Positions 7,585 through 13,220 of a stretch of 13,220 bases of DNA are shown piece after piece (position 1 is the first letter of the stretch; the number at the start of each line of letters is the position of its first letter). Both the position numbers and the translations under genes were made by a program. Location of the stretch: contig CANQYF010000028.1 of NCBI GenBank assembly GCA_947628075.1, forward strand, positions 1-13,220, written 5' to 3'. This stretch comes from an uncultured Bacilli bacterium. Its GTDB lineage: Bacteria; Bacillota_I; Bacilli_A; RF39; UBA660. The notes under the pieces were generated by a model. It saw nothing but the letters and a program-made list of their open reading frames with translations. It did not search any database and had not been told where the DNA came from.

Positions 7585-9160
7585 ACATACACTCCATTCT
7601 ATGTTCTCTTCTATTTATTAAATATATAACTCCCTTAACAATAACATTAAATATTAAAATAATAAGTGATATTATTGCGGCTTCCCCGAGCATCATATTA
7701 CCTTCGTAATTATTAATTAATAAAGATAATGGCATAGTTCTTGTGTTAAATAAGAAAGTGACTGCCGAAATAGTTATCATGGAATTAACAAAGAAATAAC
7801 TAAGCATTTCCCTAATAGTTTTTTTCGTACAAGGAATAATAACATCTTTAATTATTTTGAATAAACTAATATTACAAGTTTTTGCAACTACCTCATAATT
7901 AGGATTTACTTTTTGTAAAGCATTATAAGCCATTAAGTAAGGAGTTGCTATAAAGTGAATAATATTTACTAAAATTAAAATAATAAATGTATTATAAATA
8001 AATGTACCATTAAAACTAATTGTATAAGAAAGTCCTAAAACAATACCTGGTACTGCTAAAGTACAAATTGTAAGCAAATGTAATATTTTAACAAATTTAT
8101 TATTTACTCTAGCGGTTACATAAGCAGTAAAATAACTGATTATAGTACCAAATATTGCCACTAAAACAGATATAAATAAAGAATTAAATATATAACTATC
8201 TATTCCATTATTAATTACATAATTAAAATGAATCAAAGAAAATGTGTTATTAAGTACTACATTATTAACAAAAGCATAATAAATAAAAGAACCCAATAAA
8301 ATTGTAATAAAAATAATAATTAAATAAACCCCAATATTAGTAATTATATCTCTTAATTTATTAGCTTTAACAACATATTTTTTAGAATTACCATCACTAA
8401 TTGTATAATCTTTAAAGAAAGTATCAAATAAAAATGAAATAAGAGCGGGAATTAGTAAAAATAGCCCAATCATTGTTCCTTTAGAATAGTTAAGAAGGCC
8501 AATTACTTCTTTATATAATAAAACTGGTAAAGTAATAAATTTACCTCCGACTGCCAAAGGAACACCATAATCAGTAAATATCATAGTGAATACGGCAAAA
8601 AATGATGATAATAAAGGCTTTCTTAAATAACATAATGTTACTTTTCTAAAAGTTTGCCACTTATTTAAGCCAAGTATTTCTGCTGTATCATATAAATTAT
8701 TATCAATATAGTTGTAACCATCATCTATCATCAAAAAGGCAATTGGAAATGAGTAAATAACTGATCCTATAATAATACCTACACTACCAATTATATTAAA
8801 ATCAAATATCCGTGAAATAATTCCATTCGCCCCAAATAAATTAATTAATCCTAAACCATGAGATATGGATGGTATTAACATGGGAAGCGTTATTAATAAT
8901 TTTAAAACTGCTCTATGTTTTATATTAGTTCTATTTAATGTAAATGATACAAAAAAAGCTAACAAAACAGATATAACTGTTCCTATAATAGTAACAAATA
9001 AAGAATTAAACATCGCTTCTTTAAATGCTCCAGATATAATTAAATTTTGAAAACTATTATTACTAAAATCAATTTGTAAAACCATATTTATTAAAGGAAA
9101 GACAACAGATATTAATAAAAATATAAAAATAAAAATGTTTAATTTACTTCTTCTTGCCAT
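7571..9160 (-). CDS. ABC importer permease, two fused membrane domains
   Basis: This 529-residue protein contains two binding-protein-dependent transport domains in tandem, so one chain forms the whole membrane channel, as in FbpB-like and several 2-aminoethylphosphonate-type permeases. Each half has about six helices and an EAA-type coupling loop contacting the ATPase: DTAEILGLNKWQTFRKVTL (158-176) and EVVAKTCNISLFKIIKDVII (423-442). The N-terminus MARRSKLNIF leads into the first helix. A loop at about 249-270, rich in Asp, Ser and Lys, joins the halves. The start ATG overlaps the ATPase stop (TAATG), implying reinitiation. The domain architecture is clear; the substrate is inferred only from neighbours and class. 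Confidence 0.9.
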   Translation of the reverse strand: MARRSKLNIFIFIFLLISVVFPLINMVLQIDFSNNSFQNLIISGAFKEAMFNSLFVTIIGTVISVLLAFFVSFTLNRTNIKHRAVLKLLITLPMLIPSISHGLGLINLFGANGIISRIFDFNIIGSVGIIIGSVIYSFPIAFLMIDDGYNYIDNNLYDTAEILGLNKWQTFRKVTLCYLRKPLLSSFFAVFTMIFTDYGVPLAVGGKFITLPVLLYKEVIGLLNYSKGTMIGLFLLIPALISFLFDTFFKDYTISDGNSKKYVVKANKLRDIITNIGVYLIIIFITILLGSFIYYAFVNNVVLNNTFSLIHFNYVINNGIDSYIFNSLFISVLVAIFGTIISYFTAYVTARVNNKFVKILHLLTICTLAVPGIVLGLSYTISFNGTFIYNTFIILILVNIIHFIATPYLMAYNALQKVNPNYEVVAKTCNISLFKIIKDVIIPCTKKTIREMLSYFFVNSMITISAVTFLFNTRTMPLSLLINNYEGNMMLGEAAIISLIILIFNVIVKGVIYLINRREHRMECMYGTN

Positions 9161-9921
9161 TATAAATCAATTCCTGTACATTTTTCTATTGATCTAACTT
9201 TTTCTATTAAATGATCTTTAACAAACGATTTAACATAATCACTAGCGGGATTATTAAATATTTTATGTGGCGTATCAATTTGTTCAATATTGCCATCTTT
9301 CATAATCATAACACGGTCAGATAAAGAAAATGCTTCTTCTTGATCATGAGTAATAAATATCATGGTTGTATTAAACTTTTTTTGAATTTCCTTTAGTTCT
9401 TTTTTTAAAATTAATTTATTATCAGCATCTAAAGCAGATAAAGCTTCATCAAATAAAATTATATCAGGGTTTAAAGCAAGTGTTCTAGCAATTGCTACTC
9501 TTTGCATTTGCCCACCTGAAAGTTCACGAGGATGCTTATTAATATGCTCCTCCATATTAAGCATTTTTAAAATTTCTAAACTTTTTTCTTTGGCTTGCTT
9601 CTTATTTTTTAATTTAATATTTAAAGCATACATAACATTATTTAAAACTGTCATATTAGGAAATAAAGCATAGTTTTGAAAAACTATGCCCATATTTCTT
9701 TTAGATGGATCTAATTTATTTATTTCGACTCCATCCTTAATTATTTTGCCGGAATCACACGTTTCAATACCAATAAGGATTTTTAAAAGTGTTGTTTTTC
9801 CACATCCTGATGGTCCTAAAATAGATAGAAATTCACCATCATTTACTATAAATGAAATATTATTTAAAACAGTTTTTTTATTGTATGTCTTGCTTAAGTT
9901 TTTAACTTCAAGACTAACCAT
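9160..9921 (-). CDS. ABC importer ATP-binding subunit
   Basis: This complete 253-residue ATPase energises the adjacent importer. It has Walker A GPSGCGKT (36-43), Q-loop Gln82 in VFQNYALFP, signature LSGGQ (134-138), Walker B IILFDEA (154-160, catalytic Glu159), D-loop SALD (162-165) and switch His192 in ITHDQEEA. The pattern is that of the PotA/FbpC/PhnT group. However, the protein is about 100 residues shorter than PotA-type ATPases that carry a C-terminal TOBE regulatory domain, and it ends at residue 253 with a short basic tail, so substrate-linked regulation through TOBE is absent. The ATG overlaps the receptor gene by eight bases. Confidence 0.95.
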   Translation of the reverse strand: MVSLEVKNLSKTYNKKTVLNNISFIVNDGEFLSILGPSGCGKTTLLKILIGIETCDSGKIIKDGVEINKLDPSKRNMGIVFQNYALFPNMTVLNNVMYALNIKLKNKKQAKEKSLEILKMLNMEEHINKHPRELSGGQMQRVAIARTLALNPDIILFDEALSALDADNKLILKKELKEIQKKFNTTMIFITHDQEEAFSLSDRVMIMKDGNIEQIDTPHKIFNNPASDYVKSFVKDHLIEKVRSIEKCTGIDL

Positions 9922-10894
9922 TTATTTCGCTACTCCATTTTTCTGTTAATTCTTCTTTTAATTTATTATCATCAATGCCTTTCATATCGGCCATTTTTAA
10001 ATCCGTTGGGAAATTTTCAACTTTATTATTTTGATCTTTTAAAATTACGTCAGGCATAAAATTTTCTTTATCATATCTATTGGCTTCATCTATTAGCCAT
10101 TCAAATACTTCTTTTAAATTTTCTTTATTTTCTTTTCCTTTGATAATACCTGATGAACATGTATTATAAGGGGCACCAGTTTTTAATGTTATTATTTTAA
10201 AATCATAACCATCATTAATATCTTTAGCTCCTTGTGAAGTCATACCCATTGCAATAGCAATTTCCCCTTGTTTAAGTAAATTAGTTGGGCCAGACCCAGA
10301 TGTTGTAAATTCACGTAAATTATTTTTTAATTTTTTAAAATACGCTAAGGCATCTTTTTCTCCCATAATATTTACAACATTTAGATAGAATGCATAACCA
10401 GTACCAGAAGTTGTTGGATCTGGCATAGCAATTAAATTTTTATATTCTTTTTTCAACAAATCTTCATATGTTTTGGGAACATCTAATTTATGTTCTTTAA
10501 AATATTTATTATCAATAATTAAATTAGTAGAAGATTTTTCCCATAAAAAGTATTTATTGGAAGTTATCATTCCATCTAGATACATATCAGTATCATAATC
10601 TGATAAATCGGCAAAATAATCTTTTAAATTCTCCATATGTGATGTTTCTAATCCTAAGACTATATCTGCTTCAATATTTTCTTTTTCATTTTCAATTTTG
10701 GCTGCAATATTACCGGTAGCCATTTGTTGAACTACGATGTTCAAATCTGGAAACTTTTCTTTTATTTGTTCCTTTAATGCTTGATTCCTTTCTTCTTCCA
10801 TTGCTGAATAAATTACAATTGATTCTTTTTTGTTACAGCCAGTCATTACTAATATTAATAAGAGACTAATAACTAATAAAAATGTTTTTTTCAT
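9914..10894 (-). CDS. ABC importer substrate-binding lipoprotein (phosphonate/ferric-like class)
   Basis: This 326-residue extracellular receptor has a lipoprotein signal: basic MKK, hydrophobic 4-17, then MTGC with Cys20 as lipidation site. The mature part begins with the IVIYSAMEEERNQAL strand-helix typical of ferric/spermidine/2-aminoethylphosphonate receptors. It has the oxyanion-binding style loops MPDPTTSGTGYAF (157-169) and FTTSGSGPTNLLKQGEIAIA (196-215). The adjacent tyrosine pair that binds iron in FbpA proteins is not seen near 240-250 (it reads APYNTCSS), which argues against iron. A phosphorylated or phosphonylated amino-alcohol is proposed because the downstream gene is LicC-like (inference); a polyamine is the main alternative. 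AGGAG lies eight bases before the ATG, and a consensus promoter precedes it. Confidence 0.85.
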   Translation of the reverse strand: MKKTFLLVISLLLILVMTGCNKKESIVIYSAMEEERNQALKEQIKEKFPDLNIVVQQMATGNIAAKIENEKENIEADIVLGLETSHMENLKDYFADLSDYDTDMYLDGMITSNKYFLWEKSSTNLIIDNKYFKEHKLDVPKTYEDLLKKEYKNLIAMPDPTTSGTGYAFYLNVVNIMGEKDALAYFKKLKNNLREFTTSGSGPTNLLKQGEIAIAMGMTSQGAKDINDGYDFKIITLKTGAPYNTCSSGIIKGKENKENLKEVFEWLIDEANRYDKENFMPDVILKDQNNKVENFPTDLKMADMKGIDDNKLKEELTEKWSSEING

Positions 10895-10906
10895 ATATCT
10901 TTCTCC

Positions 10907-10943
10907 TGTTCATTATAATAAATATATCATTCAAAAATGAACA
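10907..10943 (-). promoter_or_regulatory. Operator-like inverted repeat across the importer promoter
   Basis: On the minus strand TGTTCATT (10943-10936) is repeated inverted as AATGAACA (10914-10907), an 8-base perfect match with 21 bases between. The left arm lies in the -35/-10 spacer and the right arm begins at the predicted transcription start. A third related inverted half, AATGA (10931-10927), abuts the -10. As the left arm is not transcribed, it would act as DNA, not as an RNA hairpin. The winged-helix domain of the co-transcribed nucleotidyltransferase is a candidate ligand (inference). Confidence 0.45.
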
Positions 10944-10949
10944 TGTCAA
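10921..10949 (-). promoter_or_regulatory. Sigma-A promoter of the importer cassette
   Basis: A perfect -35 TTGACA (10949-10944), a 17-base spacer and TATATT (10926-10921, five of six) form the best promoter in the window. The predicted start near 10914 gives a leader of about 20 bases containing AGGAG. It shows that the importer and nucleotidyltransferase genes can be transcribed separately from the tagO-like group upstream. Confidence 0.8.
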
Positions 10950-10955
10950 CACTTT

Positions 10956-11294
10956 TTACTTATTTAATTTATCTTTCAAAATAGAAACTTCTTGAATTAA
11001 GCATTTATTCATTTCTTGTAATTTAGAAATGGTAGTGTAAATTCTGAAAACTATATAAAAAAGTAAAAATATTGCTACTAAAAATAACATATTTGGAGCT
11101 TCTTTAAATCCGCATAACTTAGCAATATGTTCAATAATATTAGGAAATAATACGAGTATCATCATAAATAAGAAAATAATAGTCCAATACATACCGTATT
11201 TCATAGATAACTTTTTCTTTTTAATAGTTTTAAAAATCATAAATATTCCCAATAAAAGTAAGATAATTATAAATAATTGTAATTTAATATTCAT
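10956..11294 (-). CDS. DUF2304 small membrane protein
   Basis: This 112-residue protein has three hydrophobic helices at about 4-21, 36-51 and 67-85, followed by a charged, coiled-coil-prone tail (87-112). The motif around KYGMYWTIIFLFMM and the Pro at 51 before the second loop fit the DUF2304 family. Such proteins are repeatedly found beside DPM1-type glycosyltransferases in Gram-positive glycan loci, and they probably help the glycosyltransferase act at the membrane; their biochemical role is not established. Its ATG overlaps the stop of that glycosyltransferase (TAATG), so the two are made together, consistent with a complex. Confidence 0.8.
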   Translation of the reverse strand: MNIKLQLFIIILLLLGIFMIFKTIKKKKLSMKYGMYWTIIFLFMMILVLFPNIIEHIAKLCGFKEAPNMLFLVAIFLLFYIVFRIYTTISKLQEMNKCLIQEVSILKDKLNK

Positions 11295-12010
11295 TATTTT
11301 TCCTTTCTTTCTATGATACTTCTTACTATGATTGCATAAGAAACTTTCAACATATAATATATGCTTTTAAACGGCGTTATTGAGGATTTTCCTCCTAGCC
11401 TTTCATACATTTTAACTGGAATTTCTTTAATTTTATAACCTCTTTTTAAGGCCATAACAATAGTTTCAGGTTCGGGATAATCATTAGGATAATCATTGGC
11501 AAATAACTTTAAAATATCTTTATTAATTGCTCTAAAACCAGAAGTTACATCATAAATTTTCTTTTTAGTTGTTAATTTAATAATAGATGATAAAAATTTT
11601 ATTCCAACTCTTCTAATTTTAGTTGATTTAAAATCACTTAAATTAGCTATATATCTAGAGCCAATTGTCATATCACATTCGGCATTAATAATCGGTTTTA
11701 ATAAATCATCAATAAAAGATGCATCATGTTGACCATCGCCATCAAATTGTATAGCAATATCATAATTATTTTTTAAAGCATAAATATATCCAGTTTGTAC
11801 TGCCCCACCAATACCTAAATTATGAATTAAATTGATAACTGGTAACTTATTTTCTTCACATAGTTTTTTTGTGTTATCAGTTGAACCATCATTAATAACG
11901 ATATAATCTAATTGATAATTTTTATTTTTATCAATATTTTTTAAACTTTGGCATGTTTTTAAAATATTTTCTTCTTCATTATAAGCAGGAATAATTACTA
12001 ATACTTTCAT
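11294..12010 (-). CDS. DPM1-type family 2 glycosyltransferase
   Basis: This 238-residue cytoplasmic GT-A enzyme belongs to the polyprenyl-phosphate monosaccharide synthase-like group. It has IPAYNEEEN (8-16), NDGSTD (40-45), the metal-binding DGDGQHD (90-96), GSRY (117-120), DVTSGFRA (154-161), YPNDYPEPE (174-182) and ERLGGKSS (203-210). No C-terminal membrane helices follow, unlike GtrB-type enzymes, so the DUF2304 neighbour may serve as membrane anchor (inference). It probably transfers a sugar to undecaprenyl phosphate or adds an early sugar to the lipid-linked glycan. The start overlaps the tagO-like gene by four bases (ATGA). Donor sugar unknown. Confidence 0.88.
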   Translation of the reverse strand: MKVLVIIPAYNEEENILKTCQSLKNIDKNKNYQLDYIVINDGSTDNTKKLCEENKLPVINLIHNLGIGGAVQTGYIYALKNNYDIAIQFDGDGQHDASFIDDLLKPIINAECDMTIGSRYIANLSDFKSTKIRRVGIKFLSSIIKLTTKKKIYDVTSGFRAINKDILKLFANDYPNDYPEPETIVMALKRGYKIKEIPVKMYERLGGKSSITPFKSIYYMLKVSYAIIVRSIIERKEK

Positions 12011-13074
12011 TTTTTATCACTAGTCTTTCTTTTTTTATTATGATGACTATATAAAATATCCGTCTTTAAAATAACAAATAATAATAAAAGCATTAAAAGT
12101 AAATATAAAATAATGGCATCTCTAGTATCGCCAACGACATAAAAAATAGTAACAATAGAAAACATAATATTTATTAAATAAATAATTATAATACTTGTTT
12201 TAGGGGAAAACTTTAACTTTAAAAGTTGATGATGGAAATGTTCTTTATCCGGAGTTCCAATATTTTCACCTTTTAAAAGACGTCTTAAAATTGCTAAAGC
12301 CGTATCAAAAATAGGAATTGCTAAAATAACAATAGGAATTACTAAAGATGTAAGAGTGGCTACTTTAAAACTCATAAGTGAAATAACGGAAATCATAAAT
12401 CCTAAGAATAAACTTCCCGAATCACCCATAAATATAGAAGCTGGCGGAAAATTAAAAACTAAAAAGCCAAGAGTTGCTCCGACCATAATAATGGCTAAAA
12501 TAAAATCTAATCCGGTTACTTTACCTAAAATAAGCGCAATTATGCTTACAGTTAGAAAATATATCTCACTAACACCCCCAGCAAGACCATCCAAACCATC
12601 TATTAAATTAATAGCATTCGAAATAGCTACAATAAAGAATGTAGAAAGAAAATAACTGAAAATTCTATTAAACTTTAAATTTAATCCTAAAAATGTAATT
12701 TCGGTAAAATAGACTTGACCATAAATGACTACGATTAAAGCTGCAATTATTTGCACTAAAAATTTATAACGAGCTCTAATGGGTTTAATATCATCAAATA
12801 CCCCAATTAAGAAAATAACAAATGAACCAATCAAAATAGAAATCATTTGGGTTGTTACATCACCATAAAGTATATAGCCAATCAAAAAAGCCCCATACAT
12901 TGCAATTCCACCAAATCTTGGCATTGGTTTTTGGTGAATCTTTCTTTCATTTGGAATATCTATAGCACCAATATGATGAGCAATTTTTTTAGCAACTGGA
13001 ACAAGTAAAACACTAACAACAAAAGTGACAATTATTATTTCTAATATATTATGATCATTAACTATCCAATTCAT
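12007..13074 (-). CDS. tagO: Polyprenyl-phosphate sugar-1-phosphate transferase (TagO/WecA type)
   Basis: This 355-residue membrane enzyme with about ten helices starts glycan synthesis by joining GlcNAc-1-phosphate (or a related sugar phosphate) to undecaprenyl phosphate. Family signatures are all present: RKIHQKPMPRFGGIA (44-58), GVFDD (91-95, Asp94/Asp95 binding Mg), NAINLIDGLDGLAGG (153-167), FMGDSGS (215-221), PIFDT (254-258) and the cytoplasmic HFHHQLL (279-285). The H-x-HH loop separates TagO/TarO/WecA enzymes from MraY. It therefore should prime teichoic acid or capsule rather than peptidoglycan lipid I. AGGTG lies about seven bases upstream of the ATG. It is first in the visible operon, coupled by a four-base overlap to the next glycosyltransferase. 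The C-terminus is a basic tail. Confidence 0.92.
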   Translation of the reverse strand: MNWIVNDHNILEIIIVTFVVSVLLVPVAKKIAHHIGAIDIPNERKIHQKPMPRFGGIAMYGAFLIGYILYGDVTTQMISILIGSFVIFLIGVFDDIKPIRARYKFLVQIIAALIVVIYGQVYFTEITFLGLNLKFNRIFSYFLSTFFIVAISNAINLIDGLDGLAGGVSEIYFLTVSIIALILGKVTGLDFILAIIMVGATLGFLVFNFPPASIFMGDSGSLFLGFMISVISLMSFKVATLTSLVIPIVILAIPIFDTALAILRRLLKGENIGTPDKEHFHHQLLKLKFSPKTSIIIIYLINIMFSIVTIFYVVGDTRDAIILYLLLMLLLLFVILKTDILYSHHNKKRKTSDKK

Positions 13075-13092
13075 CTTAAAACACCTAATGAT

Positions 13093-13121
13093 ATTATAAC
13101 TTATCTAAAAAGAAAAAGAAA
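13093..13121 (-). promoter_or_regulatory. Weak promoter candidate for the tagO-like gene
   Basis: A perfect -10 TATAAT (13098-13093) has TTTCTT at 13121-13116 as its only possible -35 at 17-base spacing, a poor match that lies inside the terminator-like hairpin. The start would fall near 13086, almost on the AGGTG ribosome binding site, leaving nearly no leader. It is offered only because no better promoter is visible before this gene. Confidence 0.25.
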
Positions 13122-13146
13122 GTTATTTATTGAAGTATAACTTTCT
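13107..13146 (-). terminator. Terminator-like hairpin just upstream of the tagO-like gene
   Basis: On the minus strand AGAAAGTTAT (13146-13137) and ATAACTTTCT (13126-13117) form a perfect 10-base stem with a 10-base loop, followed by TTTTCTTTTT (13116-13107). It lies only 32 bases before the tagO-like start, so it either ends a gene beyond the right edge or acts as a leader attenuator. The rest of 13147-13220 is AT-rich, with no gene seen. Confidence 0.6.
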
Positions 13147-13220
13147 CTTTAAATGAAAAGATAAATTTCAGTTAATAGAAAAGAAATGAAAATAAATCTT
13201 GCAACAAAAAATATATAAAA

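Noticed and set aside
11475..11498. Tandem 12-base repeat encoding NDYP twice in the DPM1-type glycosyltransferase
   Set aside because: The YP-x-DYPEPE stretch is a normal conserved motif of this glycosyltransferase group, so the similarity of the two units is likely coding constraint, not a recent duplication.
12356..12655. Plus-strand open frame of 99 codons opposite the tagO-like gene
   Set aside because: It lies wholly antisense to a well-conserved membrane enzyme and shows no family features or convincing ribosome binding site; a shadow frame.
1..13220. CRISPR arrays, tRNA or rRNA genes, insertion sequences and attachment sites
   Set aside because: No spaced direct repeats, no transposase or integrase motifs and no structural RNA signatures were seen; nearly all sequence is accounted for by the minus-strand genes.

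Overview
The window is a strongly AT-rich stretch of a low-GC Firmicute. The cues are consistent AGGAG/AGGTG ribosome binding sites, sigma-A type promoters, TGG-coded tryptophans (so the standard code rather than a Mycoplasma code) and one TTG start. The genus cannot be fixed from the sequence; a gut Bacilli or Erysipelotrichia-like organism would fit. All twelve solid genes lie on the minus strand, so the biological order runs from the right edge to the left edge. Intergenic gaps are short and several genes overlap by a few bases. The whole is a cell-surface glycan (capsule or teichoic-acid-like polymer) locus with an accessory small-molecule uptake cassette inserted in it.

Reading with transcription: (1) 13074-10956 is the lipid-linked glycan start, with a TagO/WecA-type polyprenyl-phosphate sugar-1-phosphate transferase, a DPM1-type family 2 glycosyltransferase and a DUF2304 membrane protein, all overlapping. 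A terminator-like hairpin lies just in front of the first gene. (2) 10894-6688 has its own consensus promoter overlapped by an inverted repeat. It encodes a complete ABC importer (lipoprotein receptor, ATPase, fused double permease) of the ferric/2-aminoethylphosphonate/spermidine-like class, then a LicC-like nucleotidyltransferase carrying an N-terminal winged-helix DNA-binding domain. (3) 6632-5685 is an ornithine cyclodeaminase/mu-crystallin family dehydrogenase with its own extended -10 promoter and a following terminator-like hairpin. (4) 5563-243 is a decoration and export block: PAPS-type sulfotransferase, Wzx-like flippase, soluble sulfatase-superfamily enzyme and family 2 glycosyltransferase. 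A rho-independent terminator (6-46) closes the locus.

The working model (inference) is that TagO and the glycosyltransferases build an undecaprenyl-linked glycan and the flippase exports it. The ABC importer brings in a small, probably already phosphorylated or phosphonylated amino-alcohol (phosphocholine, phosphoethanolamine or 2-aminoethylphosphonate), which the LicC-like enzyme activates with CTP for attachment to the glycan. The winged-helix domain on that enzyme may regulate the cassette through the operator-like repeat at its promoter. The sulfotransferase and sulfatase-like proteins suggest further anionic modification, although the sulfatase-like protein has threonine where the formylglycine residue should be and so more likely does phosphate or phosphonate chemistry. 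No choline kinase, LicD transferase or Wzy polymerase is visible in the window.
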